NCBI RefSeq assembly: GCF_005239225.2
Contig: NC_133292.1
Location: 13,045,965-13,109,964 of the forward strand
DNA: 64,000 nt
Source of the DNA: Populus alba
Taxonomy: Eukaryota > Streptophyta > Magnoliopsida > Malpighiales > Salicaceae
Direction: 5' to 3'
Under the pieces are notes generated by a model, which worked only from the letters and a program-made list of their open reading frames with translations, was not told the DNA's origin and searched no databases. The number at the start of each line of letters is the position of its first letter. Position 1 is the stretch's first letter. Positions 38,701-52,379 of the stretch are shown here, in pieces. The position numbers and the translations under genes were made by a program.

Positions 38701-41700
38701 AAGTTTGCTGAGCGCTATTGTAAATGCAATCCAAATTCATTTACCAGTGCAGATACTGCTTATGTTCTTGCGTACTCTGTGATAATGCTCAACACTGATG
38801 CACATAACAGCATGGTGAAGGATAAGGTTTGCTTGCAAAACCCCTTCCCTTTTATCTCTGGCCACTGTCATGACTAGTGAATTTTGCTTTTCAACCTCCT
38901 TTTTATGATAAGTTGATAAAAGTTGTGCTTTGGCTTCGGTCCTGATAGTTATTCCACACTCCAGGATGATTTTCAGACAATTTTCAACTTTTGGTCTGTT
39001 GAATCAGTAGATTAGACTTGATGATAAATAATTCAGGATGTGCGTAATAACATTACCTTTTTTGTAATGGTAAATCATCTTCATAGCTAGTTTCCTTGTC
39101 ATTTTTTTGTGACTTTGAAAATTATTAAAAATGCAAATGGAGAAATATAAATCACATAATAACAAATTCTAGTAAAATTTCTTCTCCACACGTTAAAAAA
39201 TTGTCTACAGCTGGGCATCGTATTGTCAATTGTGCATAAATGAATGTAGTGACAATCTTCTAACTTCTGTTCTGAAACTGGTGCCATCCAGATGAGCAAG
39301 GCTGATTTTATTCGGAACAACAGAGGAATTGATGATGGCAAGGATTTGCCTGAAGAGTATCTGGGCACTCTCTATGATCAAATTGTGAAAAATGAAATTA
39401 AGATGAGTGCTGATTCTTCAGTTCCTCAAAGCAAGCAGGCAAACAGCTTAAATAAGCTATTAGGTTTAGATGGTATACTCAATCTAGTTACTGGGAAGCA
39501 GACTGAGGAAAAGGCATTGGGTGCAAATGGGCTTCTTATCAGGCGTATCCAAGAGCAATTTAAAGCAAAGTCAGGAAAATCAGGGTAAGCTATGCTACAA
39601 CGTGTTTCATGGTTGATTGTTTCTAGAGTAAATTATTACTTAGTCCAGGGGTTTTGAATGTGATTATAAGCTAATACTTAATGTTTGAAAACCTATACCT
39701 TAGTCCCATGACTCTTGGTGACCTTTGTTTCATTAAAACATCTCTTGTTATTTTTTAATCCCCGATGGACCACTTGGCAATCTAAAATCTTAGAGAAAAA
39801 ACAAGATAGTGGGGTTTTCAAGAAAACCAAAGTGTTTTTACTCTCAATGGGAGACAAACGGTTTGAAGGGTAATGGCAGCTAGTAGTAATGCAGAGGATC
39901 CATTAACCAGGCTCGAATGATGGTGAGGTGTTTGTGGGACTGGAGGATGGTTTAATCCTTGCCTGTTTGGATAATTTTGACCTTCTCCTTCTCTCGTGCT
40001 TGCGCTTGCTAAATCTTGGGCAAATTAGTTAACTGTGATGGAATTAGCCAACAGAGGGCACGACAAATTTCTTATGTAAACTAGTATCTATGATATGGTA
40101 ATAAACAGAGAATGATTATCATATACCTTACTCTGAAGGGACAGTTTTCTTCATGTGGCTGCACTCTTTTTTCCAATTTGGGCTCTGTGTCTATCTTACC
40201 TGAGCTGTCACAAATTATAAAAGACATGTTAGTTACATTTAAGTCCTTGTATAAAAAATAATAGTTTGATTCTCATGTTGCAGGTCTATTTATCATGTTG
40301 TAACAGATGCAGCAATTGTGAGGTTTATGGTTGAGGTCTGCTGGGGTCCCATGCTTGCTGCATTTAGCATGACTCTTGATCAGAGTGACGATAGGCTTGC
40401 TACTTCTCAGTGCTTACAGGGGTTTCAATGTGCTGTGCATGTTACTGCAGTCATGGGTATGCAGACCCAGAGAGACGCTTTTGTTACATCTGTGGCCAAG
40501 TTTACGTACCTCCACTGTGCTGCAGACATGAAGCTAAAAAATGTAGATGCTGTGAAGGTGAGCATTTTTAATGTGATCTCCAGATCATTATCAAGAGCTG
40601 GATTCCCGAACCAGAACCACCACCACACACATGCACAACCCGGAAGAAATTTTTTTTTGTAACTGCATATAACTGGTCATACAGAAAGAGTGATGCCTTA
40701 AATGGATTGGATTAATCTAGTTATTTCAGTACAAGTCAAACAGATGTGCTGTAAATTCATCAGGCTTCATGTATTTGATGTCAATTTCTGTACAAAGTCA
40801 TTTACATTTTCTATTTTTTTATGCATTATCTTTTATTTCATGTAGGCAATAATATCAATTGCCATTGAAGATGGCAACGATCTTCAGGATGCTTGGGAGC
40901 ATATCTTAACTTGCCTCTCCCGTGTTGAGCATCTGCAACTTCTTGGAGAAGGTGCACCACCTGATGCCTCTTATTTGACTCCATCTAATGGTGAAACAGA
41001 TGAAAAAGCACTGAAGTCAATGGATTATCCTTCTCTAAAGAAAAAGGGAACTCTCCAGAATCCGGCTGTAATGGCTGTTGTTAGAGGGGGTTCATATGAT
41101 AGCACCACTGTTGGAGTCAATTCTCCAGGACTTGTAACTCCAGGGCAAATTATTAACCTCATTTCAAATTTGAATTTGCTCGACCAGATTGGGAATTTTG
41201 AATTGAACCATGTGTTTGCTAATAGCCAAAGGTTGAACAGTGAAGCAATAGTAGCTTTTGTGAAAGCTCTTTGCAAAGTTTCAATATCTGAGTTGCAGTC
41301 TCCAACAGATCCTCGTGTGTTTAGCCTCACAAAAATCGTAGAAATTGCGTAAGAACTTTCTCCCTTTCCTTTGAGTATTTTATTGCCACGTGAAGTTCCA
41401 TGAGGATCTGTATGAAAGACATTATGTTTTTTTCCCTTTGCAGGCATTATAATATGAACCGCATCAGATTAGTTTGGTCCCGCATATGGAATGTTCTTTC
41501 TGAATTTTTTGTATCGGTTGGCTTGTCAGAAAATCTCTCTGTTGCAATTTTTGTGATGGATTCTCTTAGACAACTTGCTATGAAATTTTTAGAGCGTGAG
41601 GAGTTGGCAAATTACAACTTCCAGAATGAATTTTTGAGGCCATTTGTGATTGTTATGCAGAAAAGCAGCTCTACAGAGATCAGGGAATTAATAGTTAGGT

Positions 41701-44700
41701 GTATTTCGCAGATGGTCCTTAGTCGTGTCAGTAATGTGAAATCTGGGTGGAAAAGTGTTTTTATGGTATGGTAGCATTTGGCTTTATTTTCTAAATTGTT
41801 AATTCTTTTGACTTTTAAAATGCTTTTGATTGGAGGGCAATTCTTTTTCTAATTGTTCCATTGATGCCATGATATTCTTTTCTCAGGTTTTTAGTGTTGC
41901 TGCATCTGATGAACGGAAGAATGTTGTCCTGTTGGCTTTTGAAACAATGGAAAAAATAGTCCGGGAATATTTTCCTTATATAACTGAGACAGAGAGGACA
42001 ACTTTCACTGACTGTGTTAGATGCCTCACCACCTTCACAAATAGCAGGTTTAATAGTGATGTGAGCCTCAATGCAATTGCATTTCTCCGATTCTGTGCTC
42101 TGAAACTGGCAGATGGAGGACTTATTTGCAACGTAAAGAGCAGGGTTGATGATCTATCCATCCCAATAGTAGATGAGGTTGCTTTGGATGTAGAAAATCA
42201 TAGCAACAAAGATGATCATGCGTCCTTTTGGATTCCTTTGCTAACAGGTAACCTTCTTTCAAGGAAAGACTTGCCATATGCTGCTTAACACTTCTGCGTG
42301 CCATTAATGTCATGAAAATGTGAATGGCTGAGCTCAACATTCATTTTTGGCTCCCTTGCGTATAATTATATTATATAGCCAGCCATGTGCACAGAACACC
42401 TGCACCTTATATTATGCTTTGAAGTTTGAATTTAGAAGTTACTGTTGTTGGATATACATCCAGGAATTGTATTCTTTATTTTTTTTTTCTGCCATTGTGA
42501 TGTGTTCTTTCAACCCTACGTGACAATTCATGCATGTATTGATAAGTTTTTAAGCACCCTAGATACAGATCATATGAAAATGAATGATGCGACATACCCG
42601 TTCAATTGCTCCTCATTACATGTAGGGAAATGGGAATAAGCTGATCTTATTTATAACCATCAAGCAGAAGATGGGAGGGCAGCTATCTTGTTTGTGCATG
42701 AATAGATACATGAATCTGCTGTTTGGACGCATGACACATATTTTATGAAGAATTGCAGGCCTCTTCTGTTGTAAGTTCTAAATGTCTCATCATTACGGTT
42801 GCAGGGTTATCAGAATTAGCATCTGATCCCAGATCAGCTATTCGAAAGAGTGCTCTAGAAGTCTTATTTAACATTCTCAATGACCACGGCCATCTTTTTT
42901 CACGTTCATTTTGGATCACTGTTTTCAATTCTGTTATTTTCCCCATATTCAGTGGTGTCAGTGACAAGAAAGATTTTAAAGATCAGGATTCGTCAACTTC
43001 AGCATCGCCTCATCCAGAAAGAAGTACATGGGATTCTGAAACTTCTGCTGTTGCTGTCCAGTGTTTGGTTGACCTATTTGTCAGCTTTTTCAATGTGATT
43101 AGGTCTCAACTACAAAGCATAGTATCTATATTGATGGGATTTGTTAGGAGTCCTGTTAAGGGTCCTGCTAGCACTGGGGTTGCTGCGCTGTTGCGTTTAG
43201 CAGGTGAACTGGGCAGCAGGATTTCAGAAGATGAATGGAGAGAGATTTTTCTAGCGCTGAAAGAGGCTGCTGCATCATTGTTACCAGGTTTCATGAAGGT
43301 CTTAAGAACCATGGATGACATTGAGATGCCTGAAAGCCCTAACCTTTATGCGGATGTGGATGCGTCTTCTGATTATGGCTTCACTAATGATGATCTTCCG
43401 GATGACAATCTGCAAACTGCAGCATATGTGATCTCAAGAGTGAAGAGTCATATTGCTGTGCAGCTACTTATTGTGCAGGTTCCCTCGCTCACTCTCTCGC
43501 TCCCTTACACACACAGACAAAAAACTTGCTTGTGTACAAATTATGCTTTTGCATTCTACATTTGATGTCCATGCATCCATGTACACATTGCAAAAAATAT
43601 ATATCTCGCGTCAAAAGGTTAAAAATACATGATGCATATTTGTGTGTGTGTGTGGAAAGAGAGACGTAGTTACCCAATTTTCTGAAAGATGCCAATGATC
43701 AGCATGCAACTTTAATCCTCATGAATTTTACTGGCTCTAGTAGAAATTTCCCTTTTGTTTACTTTTTTTTCTCTTTTTTCTGTTAATGTTATTATTTTAG
43801 ATGTTTTGGTATAAACTGCATGCTTTGTTCGTCCAGGGCTATAACCAGGGATGTTCACTGTCCAGTTTTGGCCCAAAAAACCAACTGAACCGGTAGTTGT
43901 TATTTTTGAAAAATTAAACCCCATAGTCCCATACTGAATTGAAAACCGGTTCAAACCAAACCAAGTTGACTCACCCCTCTTGGACTTCCGTTCATCTTCT
44001 CTTCTCCCATTGGTCAAGCCTTTAATTAACCCTGGACCTCTCAGCGATCTGTATCTCGTTCCATCGTAAGTGACGGGCTCTTTTATCATTTGGTATAACA
44101 AAGCGAGAAGGGCTTTAGCCTAGCTTCTATCAGAAGCTTGTTGCTTCAACCTGGCTTGTCAGTGCCCAGCAGAGAGCAGAATGAAAGGCCTTTGGATGGG
44201 AGATTTGAAGCCAGGGTTCATCTTGCAAGTGTTAAGCATACATGAAATAATTAGGTAAATCACAGGGGAGAGAGAGAGAGGGTAGGGGGTGGCGGCTGAA
44301 ACAAAAATTAAAAGGAAAAGAGTGTCTTAGGGTTCAGTTAAGGTTCTATTTATACCCCTTTTAATTTTAGTTGGGTCAAATTCGGTTGAACCCGTTCAAT
44401 TGGTTTCAGCTTTGTGAGACCGAGTGATTTTTTCTATTTTTAAATTGGTTTGGTTTTTTAGGTTATTTTCTTCCGGTTTTCTCGGTCGATTTTTTTAAAC
44501 ACCCCAGCTATAACTGTTAATATATCTTGTAGAAGTACCGAAAGGTCGGAATTTTACGAGTTCCTAACAAGATTCCCTATTGTATCCTGTCTTCTTTCTA
44601 AAACTCAGTGTTGTCCGACATTTATTATTATTTTTGCTTTGGTGGCATTTTACTTGCCATTATTTTGCGAACAGCCATTCGCAGTCACTGCCACTTAGAT

Positions 44701-45413
44701 TTCACCAACAGTGTGGTGGACTGGTAGCCTGACCCGTGGACTGTTTGTCATGCACAAAGATCACAATAGACTATCGGTGATATTGATTTTTTTAAAATTT
44801 TTTATCATATCAGGTTGTAAGTGATTTATACAAAGCGAACCGGCAGTTCTTGTCAGCAGCCAATGTCAGAATCCTTGTTGATATATTTACCTCAATAGCA
44901 TCACATGCCCACCAACTGAATTCCGAGACAAACCTGCTGAGGAAAATGCAGAGAGGATGCTCTATAGCGGGGATCTCTGATCCTCCAATGGTGCATTTTG
45001 AGAATGAGTCCTACGAGAATTACCTTGACTTGCTCCAAGATTTGCTCAAGGATAATCCATCCATGTCCGAGGCGTTGAGCATAGAAGAGCAACTCGCAGC
45101 GGTGTGTGAAGAGATATTGCAGATTTATCTGAACTGTACTGCCGGGTCGGAGGCTGTGCAGCGAAACAAGACGGTGATGCACTGGAATCTTCCTTCAGGT
45201 TCGGCCAAGAAGGAAGAGGTGGCAGCAAGGACGAGTTTGCTTTTGACAGCTTTGCGGGTGCTGAATGATTTAGAAAGGGATTCCTTTAGGGGCCATGCCC
45301 GACGATTTTTTCCTTTGTTGGTAGATCTTGTACGTTGTGAGCATAACTCAGGAGAAGTTCAGCGTCTTCTAAGCAATATTTTCCTATCATGTATAGGCCC
45401 CATTATAATGTGA
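35797..45413 (+). CDS. BIG-family ARF guanine-nucleotide exchange factor (BIG1/BIG4-like)
   Basis: Eleven exons join in frame: 35797-36923, 37228-37545, 37877-38210, 38404-38826, 39292-39584, 40284-40557, 40846-41348, 41444-41765, 41887-42247, 42805-43478 and 44814-45413, for 1742 aa, the usual length of large ARF-GEFs. The N-terminus ([20 protein letters not shown]) is the dimerisation/cyclophilin-binding region. The Sec7 domain starts near residue 594 with [18 protein letters not shown]; the catalytic Glu is in [12 protein letters not shown] (about 683), and [20 protein letters not shown] follows. C-terminal HDS-type repeats fill exons 6-11. The protein activates ARF GTPases at the trans-Golgi network for secretion and vacuolar traffic. 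A Gly-rich linker (36714-36740) sits in exon 1. Intron 1 has a GC donor (AAAG/GCAAGT). The N-terminus is nearest to BIG1 in memory. Confidence 0.93.
43838..44514. mobile_element. hAT-like non-autonomous insertion in the last BIG intron
   Basis: The 8-bp direct repeat GCTATAAC at 43838-43845 and 44507-44514 flanks a 661-bp segment. The segment starts CAGGGATGTTCA and ends in the reverse complement of TGGGGTGTTTA, short inverted ends of hAT style. The interior has a 129-codon open frame on the minus strand overlapping its left edge, but no transposase motif. It lies wholly within intron 10 and does not touch splice sites. Confidence 0.7.
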
Positions 45414-47929
45414 TGGCGAATCATTATGCTAATGTGTGCCGTCATCGTCATCAAATCACAGTTTTGATCTCTCTAACGAATCTATAATGATATTCCTTTT
45501 TTAAAAAGAATTTCTGTTCTGGTTTTAGTGGATAAATATTAAATTATTATTTTTTTTTTTTTGGTGTTGCATGGAGGATTTGATGAGCTGTTGTGTTTTT
45601 CTTAAGAAATTATTTTAAAAATAACTGAAGGACAGAAAAGGGCATTGTCGGCACGATCGGCTAAACAAGTTGCTCATAAGATCTCGTTCCTCTATTTTGC
45701 CACCACCACCATCCTTACTGTGCACTCCTCTTGGGTGCTTGAATGCTCTGGTGTCCCTGAATACAACAAGCGCAAGACAAATTCAGCAAGCGGATTAAAT
45801 TATTATTTCCCAGAATCGACGGCCGAGCTCCAAAGTAAATTACGTAGAATTAGGGAATGATGTCCGATTTAATACAAAGAAATGGTCGCATGCTACGTTT
45901 ATGATATTCGGACACCATCAACATGTGATTTTGTAATGCTAGAAAATGTGATCGCTGTGGGCCCTGCAATCTAGCTATTCAATGATCTGTTTGGGATTGC
46001 AATCTTGATCGAGATTCATTTAATGTATTCTTTCATGTTGTGCTGATGTAAGAAGTGACTAATAAATAAATAAATATTATTTTAATATATTTTGAAACAA
46101 GATAAATAAAGAAAAAGACCTTAGAAGAAAATAGGGAACGCATTATTCCGAAACACGTGATGTCGAGGCGGGGAAGGTCAATTCAGTGAACGAGTAAATG
46201 GTTGATTGGTTGCTTGCTTGAGTTGAGGGAATGGGAATGGCTTTCGGTATTCAAACAAATTGACTAGAAAAGCAGGGGTCATTAATCGATGGTCATTGGC
46301 CTCCATGTATATATTTAAGTCCTTGTTGACCTACGTTCCTTCTTGTTATATAGCACTAGCTACAAGAAGAGAACGACGCTTGTAGACGTGGTGATATATA
46401 CCTGGACATTTTAACGGTGGATCTACCATGCATGCAGCTAGGTAGGTCAGATTCAAACACGGAGTTCTACCATCTTCATACACAGACCGGAGCTGCAGAT
46501 TAAAAAACCCGTCTATTCCACCAGCTGTGCCGCCCCGCTCTCTTCTAATTAACAGTATCAAATAAATAGGTTAGGTCCTGCTTTTACTTTTATTTATTCA
46601 TGGTTTTGACACGTTTTGTTCCTGGCCGCATGTCAAACTGATATTATTTAATTTATCGATGCAGTATATATGGATGTAGCGACTATCAAACAAATCAATA
46701 TGTATTGGCCGCCATTAGTTAACTAACACGATTCGTAGTTATCTCATCGCCACTGAAATGCCGGTCTTCATCCTCCACTGCAATACTATACGCTTTTGTC
46801 CACCCTTTTTTTTATGAACAACGGAACAATCCCTCCATCTTATCATTTGGATTTATTTATTCTTTCTAAAAACAGATCGTATATTTCCGGCATCCAAGAC
46901 CATGAAAAACAAATACGTACCGACTCCATGGGAAGCGCTGCGTGCAATGCTTGCATCAACCACCTCCCATGTCGAAGTCTCACGGCAAGAAAACAGATGA
47001 CGAGAAGAAACAGTACAATCAATTAACATGGCGCCTCCCATATGCTTAATTATTATAAGAGCACGCAGATCAAGCACCTAGCTAGGATGTGCATACGAGG
47101 AATTAAGATACTGGGGATGCCGGGATTGCATGCATTTTATGTTTTAATTCCTTCGACTTTACAAGAGAGAAGGGCATGCATGCATGATCTATATCATGGA
47201 CTTTGTGGGAGGATTAAGGTCGTCGATCATGAGGAGCCAGCCAGTGATCATGGAAAGAAGGAGCAAGAGTGAAATCACAGTAGGAGAGATCATTTTCCAT
47301 CAAGCACCACTGATTATCGTCAACTGGAAATTAAGAGCTTAATCACTCACTAGTATGTAGTGGTCATGGTCGCATAATTGTAATGATATAATCAACTTGA
47401 ATACATGGATCCAACCTCTCTAATTAATTTGCGAAATACATGACATGGGGTTGTGCAATTTGTAGGGCGGTGCCAGACTTCATGTCAAAATCTCCAGGGT
47501 TTTATTCCTCATCGACTCTGAAATCTGCGAGTCGTTCTGATCATTTGCCGTCTTGGGGTTAATATCATTTGATTGTTAAGAGCAAGCAATCCTGTTTTCC
47601 CTCTGTACCAGACTCTGTTAATTACACCCCAGAGCGTATAGATCCACCCGATCGATGAAGAATTGAGCGCTCAATATGGCGTCCAGTAAAAGCTCAGACG
47701 AATTGACCCTCGCAACTGATCGTAACCTGGATAGAGCTCACGATCATAGCAGCAAAAGTTACATGCATGTGATGAGAAGAGATTTGACCATGTCTGTTTG
47801 TTTTTCACCATCTTAAAAGGCACCTTTACCCTGTACTTGGGGATGGACCATTGAATAATTGAATTTGGTGATCTGAATTGGTATGTACTGGATGCCGTCA
47901 CGGGCATGTGATATGTTTATGTGTTTTTG

Positions 47930-48990
47930 TGGGTTTATAAAAAAAATTATAAAAAAACTATATCGAAAAAATTGTTGTAATTTATAATATTTTTTTTTAA
48001 AAAAACTACAAATCTCAATTTTTAACCAGTTTAATATTAAAAAATAAAATTAGTAAAGAAAATTTTGAAAAAAATCATAAAAAAAAACGAAAGAAAAAAA
48101 AACCATACAGGAAAATACTGTAGCAATTTATAGTGTTTCATGAGAAAATCTACAGTTGTAATTCTTAATTAACTCAATACTAAAAATAATAAAATTGATA
48201 GATAATTTTTAAAAAAAAATTTTAACAAAAAGAAATCATGTGGGGGAACACTATAACAATCCACAGTGTTTTTTTTTTAAAAAAAAACTACGAAACTAAA
48301 TTCTCATCCAGCTCAATATAAAAAAAATAAAATCGATAAAGACAATTCTGAAAAAAAAAAATCATAAAAAAACCATGTGGGGAAACACTATAGCAATCTA
48401 CAGTGTTTTACAGAAAAAAAACTACAAAGCTAAATTCTCAACCAACTGCATATTAAAAAAATAAAATCAACAAAAACAATTCTGGAAAAAAAAAAAACAA
48501 AAATGAAAAGAAAAGGGAAACGAAAACATATGGGGAAAATTAAAGTTAGATTCTCAACCAGCTCAATATTAATAATTTGACAAAGATAATTTTAAAAAAA
48601 CATGTGGAGAAATATTATAGCAAAACAAAAACCATGTGGGGAAACATTGTAACAATCCATAGTGTGTTAAAAAAAAACTACGAAGCAAAATTCTCGACCA
48701 ACTCAATATGAAAAAAAAAATCGACAAATACGATTTTGAAAAAAAAAATTCATTAAAAAAAACCTTGTAGGAAAACATTGTAGTAATTTAGAATGTTTTT
48801 TTTTAAAAAAAAACTACAAAACTAAATTTTCAATCAGTTCAATATTAAAAACAAATTGACAAAGATAATTAAAAAAAAGAGACAATTTTGGTGAAAAAGG
48901 AAAGAAAAACATGTAAAAAAAAAAACAAAATATAAAAAAATTGACAAAAATAATTAAAAAAAAAAGAGACAATTTTGGTGAAAAAAGAAG
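47930..48990. repeat. Degenerate tandem array, about 120-150 bp unit, left of HMGR
   Basis: About seven copies are marked by CTCAATAT-like cores at roughly 48022, 48170, 48310, 48442, 48560, 48700 and 48832. Each is preceded by an AACTACAAA..TTCTCAACCA stretch and followed by A-rich sequence and a CATGTGGGGAAACACT motif. Copies differ by point changes and A-run length, so the array is old. A related array lies on the other side of HMGR in the opposite orientation. Confidence 0.75.
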
Positions 48991-50225
48991 AAAAACATGT
49001 AAAAAAAAAAGAGAGAGAAGCTACACATGTTTTAGAATATTACTTCATGTAATCTATAATCATCTCCTAATCTTTCTATTTTTACCCATTTCGTGAATAA
49101 TGAATTTTATTGTTGAAACTAGATTTTAAATTAGCCGGTGTTAATTAAAAAATAATATTACTTAATGTTAAATTAACTAGTTAATTTTGTTAATTCAAAA
49201 ATAATATAAATAACTGATAAAAATACAAGTTAATTTTAAAAATAATATTAAATTATTATTGTTTTTTAATCACCAAGATAATAATATATCAAATCAATCA
49301 AGACTTTACGGCTTCACCAACCAAATCCAAGACCTGATACACAGATGGCATTCATAATAATATCTACCAAGTCTCGTGGCATTAAATTAATGGTTGTTTT
49401 CCGTTGAGCTTTCTCCTTCTACTTGCCTCACGAATAAGAAGGCCATAATTAATAGAGTCTGAATGCGTTTGGGATGAGCACCACGCCATCACGAGCAACA
49501 GAAGAACACGCTCACCCTTTCCTAGCATAGTCTACAGAAAAGAGGGGTCGCTAACAAGCACTCATTCGGAGGGGAACAGTGCGTTTTAATGATTACTCAA
49601 TGTTTTTTTCCCATGGGCAATTACCAATCCTTCGCGAGAATGCTTAAATCCCCATCGGTCCCTGTTTTGTTGGATAAAATGCAAGCTGTAATATATCAGG
49701 ACGGACGTCTCAAGCAACAGCCAGCAGAAAATTAAACTGGCTAGGGCTGCTTGCTTTGATATCTAAATCAATCCCGGTGCGTGGACACGCGTGGTTAGAC
49801 CCGGCTCTTATCTGTTTCGCGTAATGAATGAATATACATATATAGATTCCAGGAAGAAAACAAAATTCTCCTCTATCCATCCATGGTTAAAACAAACACG
49901 AGCGTTGAAGAATATCGTGGAGTGCCCCTCCGATATTTAAGAAGAATAGAGACAGGAGGGGAGAGGTTTGGTCCAAGAGAGTGGTGAGGCAACGGCAGGC
50001 TACAAACGGTACTGTCCCATAAAATCAAGAAGCAGCTGCGAAAGGTACAAGAAATGAACAGGCACCCAACTTCGCCAGCTTTGACTCATGCAATGGAATA
50101 TTGGGACCTTGTCCTCCTTCGCCACATGCAAATTCCCTTCTTCATACTTTTCTGCATGTTGCCTTTTTTTATATCAGCGTGATGCGTTAGGATAGATATT
50201 AATCCAAAAGTCACCACCAGTAGTT

Positions 50226-50236
50226 GTATATATATG
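50226..50236 (+). promoter_or_regulatory. Probable TATA box of HMGR
   Basis: TATATATATGC lies about 140 bp upstream of the ATG, which leaves room for a leader of about 110 bp. Transcription start is inferred, not seen. Confidence 0.5.
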
Positions 50237-50366
50237 CCCGCTTCTACTCCATTGCTTCACCATCCATCCAGACCCAACACACAACGCTAACAAACTCCCT
50301 CTATTCTCTGCCTTTCTCATTTCTCGATCCGCCGCCCGGTTCCCATTCACCGCCGCCGCCGCCATA

Positions 50367-52379
50367 ATGGAGGGGACTCGTCGGCGATCGACCACCACCA
50401 CCAAACCCTCTCGTAAATTCACTGATCACGACGAAAGTAGTGCAACGACTGGCCCAAAAGCATCCGATGCCTTACCCCTTCCTTTATATATAACCAACGC
50501 TCTCTTCTTCACCGTTTTCTTCTCCGTTGTTTATTTCTTGCTTACTCGTTGGCGTGAGAAGATTCGCAATTCTACTCCTCTTCATCTTGTCACCCTCTCC
50601 GACATCGTTGCTATTTTTGCCTTTGTCGCTTCTTTCATTTATATGCTTGGTTTCTTCGGCATCGACTTCGTTCAGTCCCTTATCCTCCGTCCTTCTCCTG
50701 ATGTCTGGGCTGCCGAAGACGAAGACGAAGAAGATCTTCTCGAAGAAGATGCCCGCAAAGTTCCCTGCGGACAGGCTCTTGATTGCACTGCACCAACTCA
50801 AAAACTCGCCGTGGTTCCTTCTCCTCCCCTCAAGCCTAAGGTGGTCGATGAAATCCCATTTCCTACCACTTTATGTGAAGAAGATGAGGAGATTATCAAC
50901 TCTGTGGTGGCTGGAAAAACCCCGTCATATTCACTCGAGTCTAAATTGGGTGATTGCAAGCGTGCTGCGGCAATAAGGCGCGAGGCTTTGCAGAGGATTA
51001 CTTGCAAGTCTTTATCTGGATTGCCCTTGGAGGGTTTTGATTACGAGTCTATTTTGGGGCAGTGCTGTGAGATGCCAGTAGGGTATGTGCAGATCCCTGT
51101 AGGAATTGCTGGGCCTTTGTTGCTTGATGACAAGGAGTACTCCGTTCCAATGGCCACAACTGAAGGCTGCTTGGTGGCTAGTACGAATAGGGGTTGTAAA
51201 GCGATTCATTTATCTGGTGGTGCTACAAGTGTGTTGTTGAGAGATGCCATGACTAGAGCACCTGTTGTGAGGTTTGGAACTGCTAAAAGAGCTGCCCAAT
51301 TGAAGTTCTACTTGGAGGATCCTGCCAATTTTGAGACTGTGTCCACGGCTTTTAACAAATCTAGCAGATTTGGTAGACTTCAGAACATTAAGTGTGCTCT
51401 TGCCGGCAAGAATCTCTACATGAGATTCTCCTGCAGCACTGGTGATGCTATGGGCATGAACATGGTTTCTAAAGGTGTTCAGAATGTTTTGGACTTTCTC
51501 CAGAATGATTTCCCTGATATGGACGTGCTTGGCATCTCTGGTAAGCCAGCTTCTTTGCTTGATTCTATGATCATGTTTTGTGTTAAGTTGTTATTTGTAT
51601 TGAAACTGATGTCTATATATATATATATACACACACATATGATGCTCTTTATCAGGAAACTACTGTTCTGATAAGAAGCCTTCCGCTGTCAACTGGATTG
51701 AAGGAAGAGGCAAGTCAGTAGTGTGCGAGGCAATCATCAAGGGTGATGTAGTGAGGAAGGTGTTGAAGACTAACGTGGGGGCCTTGGTAGAGCTTAATAT
51801 GCTCAAGAACCTTACTGGTTCTGCCATGGCTGGAGCTCTCGGCGGCTTCAACGCTCAAGCTAGTAACATTGTCTCTGCTATTTATATTGCCACTGGCCAA
51901 GATCCTGCTCAGAACGTAGAGAGTTCTCACTGCATTACCATGATGGAACCTCTTAATGGCGGAGAGGATCTTCATGTCTCAGTGACTATGCCTTCCATTG
52001 AGGTAATTCACATTGATAATTCCTATCTTACTCGCTTGTGCTCTCTAAATCAGACATGCATGGCACTTGAAATTGTTAGATGGTTGTAGGATGTTGTGGT
52101 TGGTATCTAATTTGCTTATATGACGTATCATTTCAGGTTGGTACAGTTGGAGGAGGTACCCAGCTCGCATCCCAGTCAGCATGCTTGAACCTGCTCGGGG
52201 TGAAGGGTGCTAGCAAAGAGACCCCGGGAGCAAACGCAAGGCTTCTGGCCTCCATTGTAGCTGGTTCCGTTCTCGCTGCAGAGCTCTCCCTCATGTCCGC
52301 TATTTCAGCTGGACACCTTGTCAGTAGCCACATGAAGTTTAACCGGTCAAAGAAAGATGTTTCCAAGGTTTCTTCGTAA
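50367..52379 (+). CDS. HMGR: 3-hydroxy-3-methylglutaryl-CoA reductase
   Basis: Three exons, 50367-51540, 51656-52002 and 52137-52379, give 587 aa. Two membrane spans near residues 39-60 ([20 protein letters not shown]) and 78-100 anchor the enzyme in the ER; an acidic linker ([14 protein letters not shown]) precedes the catalytic domain. Signatures present: [18 protein letters not shown] and TTEGCLVAS (HMG-CoA binding and catalytic Glu), [12 protein letters not shown] and GTVGGGT (NADPH binding), and SSHMKFNRS with the catalytic His and the nearby Ser that SnRK1 phosphorylates in other plant HMGRs. It makes mevalonate, the committed step of cytosolic isoprenoid and sterol synthesis. The catalytic region is intact. 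Many plant HMGR genes have four exons, as I recall; only three are seen here. Tandem arrays lie on both sides. Confidence 0.97.

Larger units (their letters stand above)
45414..50366. other. Long spacer between BIG and HMGR
   Basis: It holds the BIG 3' UTR, GCATGC-rich sequence between 46430 and 47200, the tandem array listed separately (47930-48990), further AT-rich sequence to 49300, then the HMGR upstream region. Short frames near 46346-46561 (-) and 46796-47272 (+) have no recognisable domain. I see no gene that I can support. Confidence 0.5.

Noticed and set aside
45645..45860. 71-codon open frame after the BIG gene
   Set aside because: It begins at TTG, has no recognised domain and no splice-site support.
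46346..47272. Overlapping frames in the spacer, including one with VYEDGRTPCLNLTYLAACMV
   Set aside because: Peptide-like in part, but short, without homologues that I know and without flanking exons; the GCATGC-rich context can create such frames.
47060..47275. GAGGAGCCAGCCAGTGATCATG resemblance to a miR160-star region
   Set aside because: The mature miR160 complement is absent nearby and no hairpin arm could be found.
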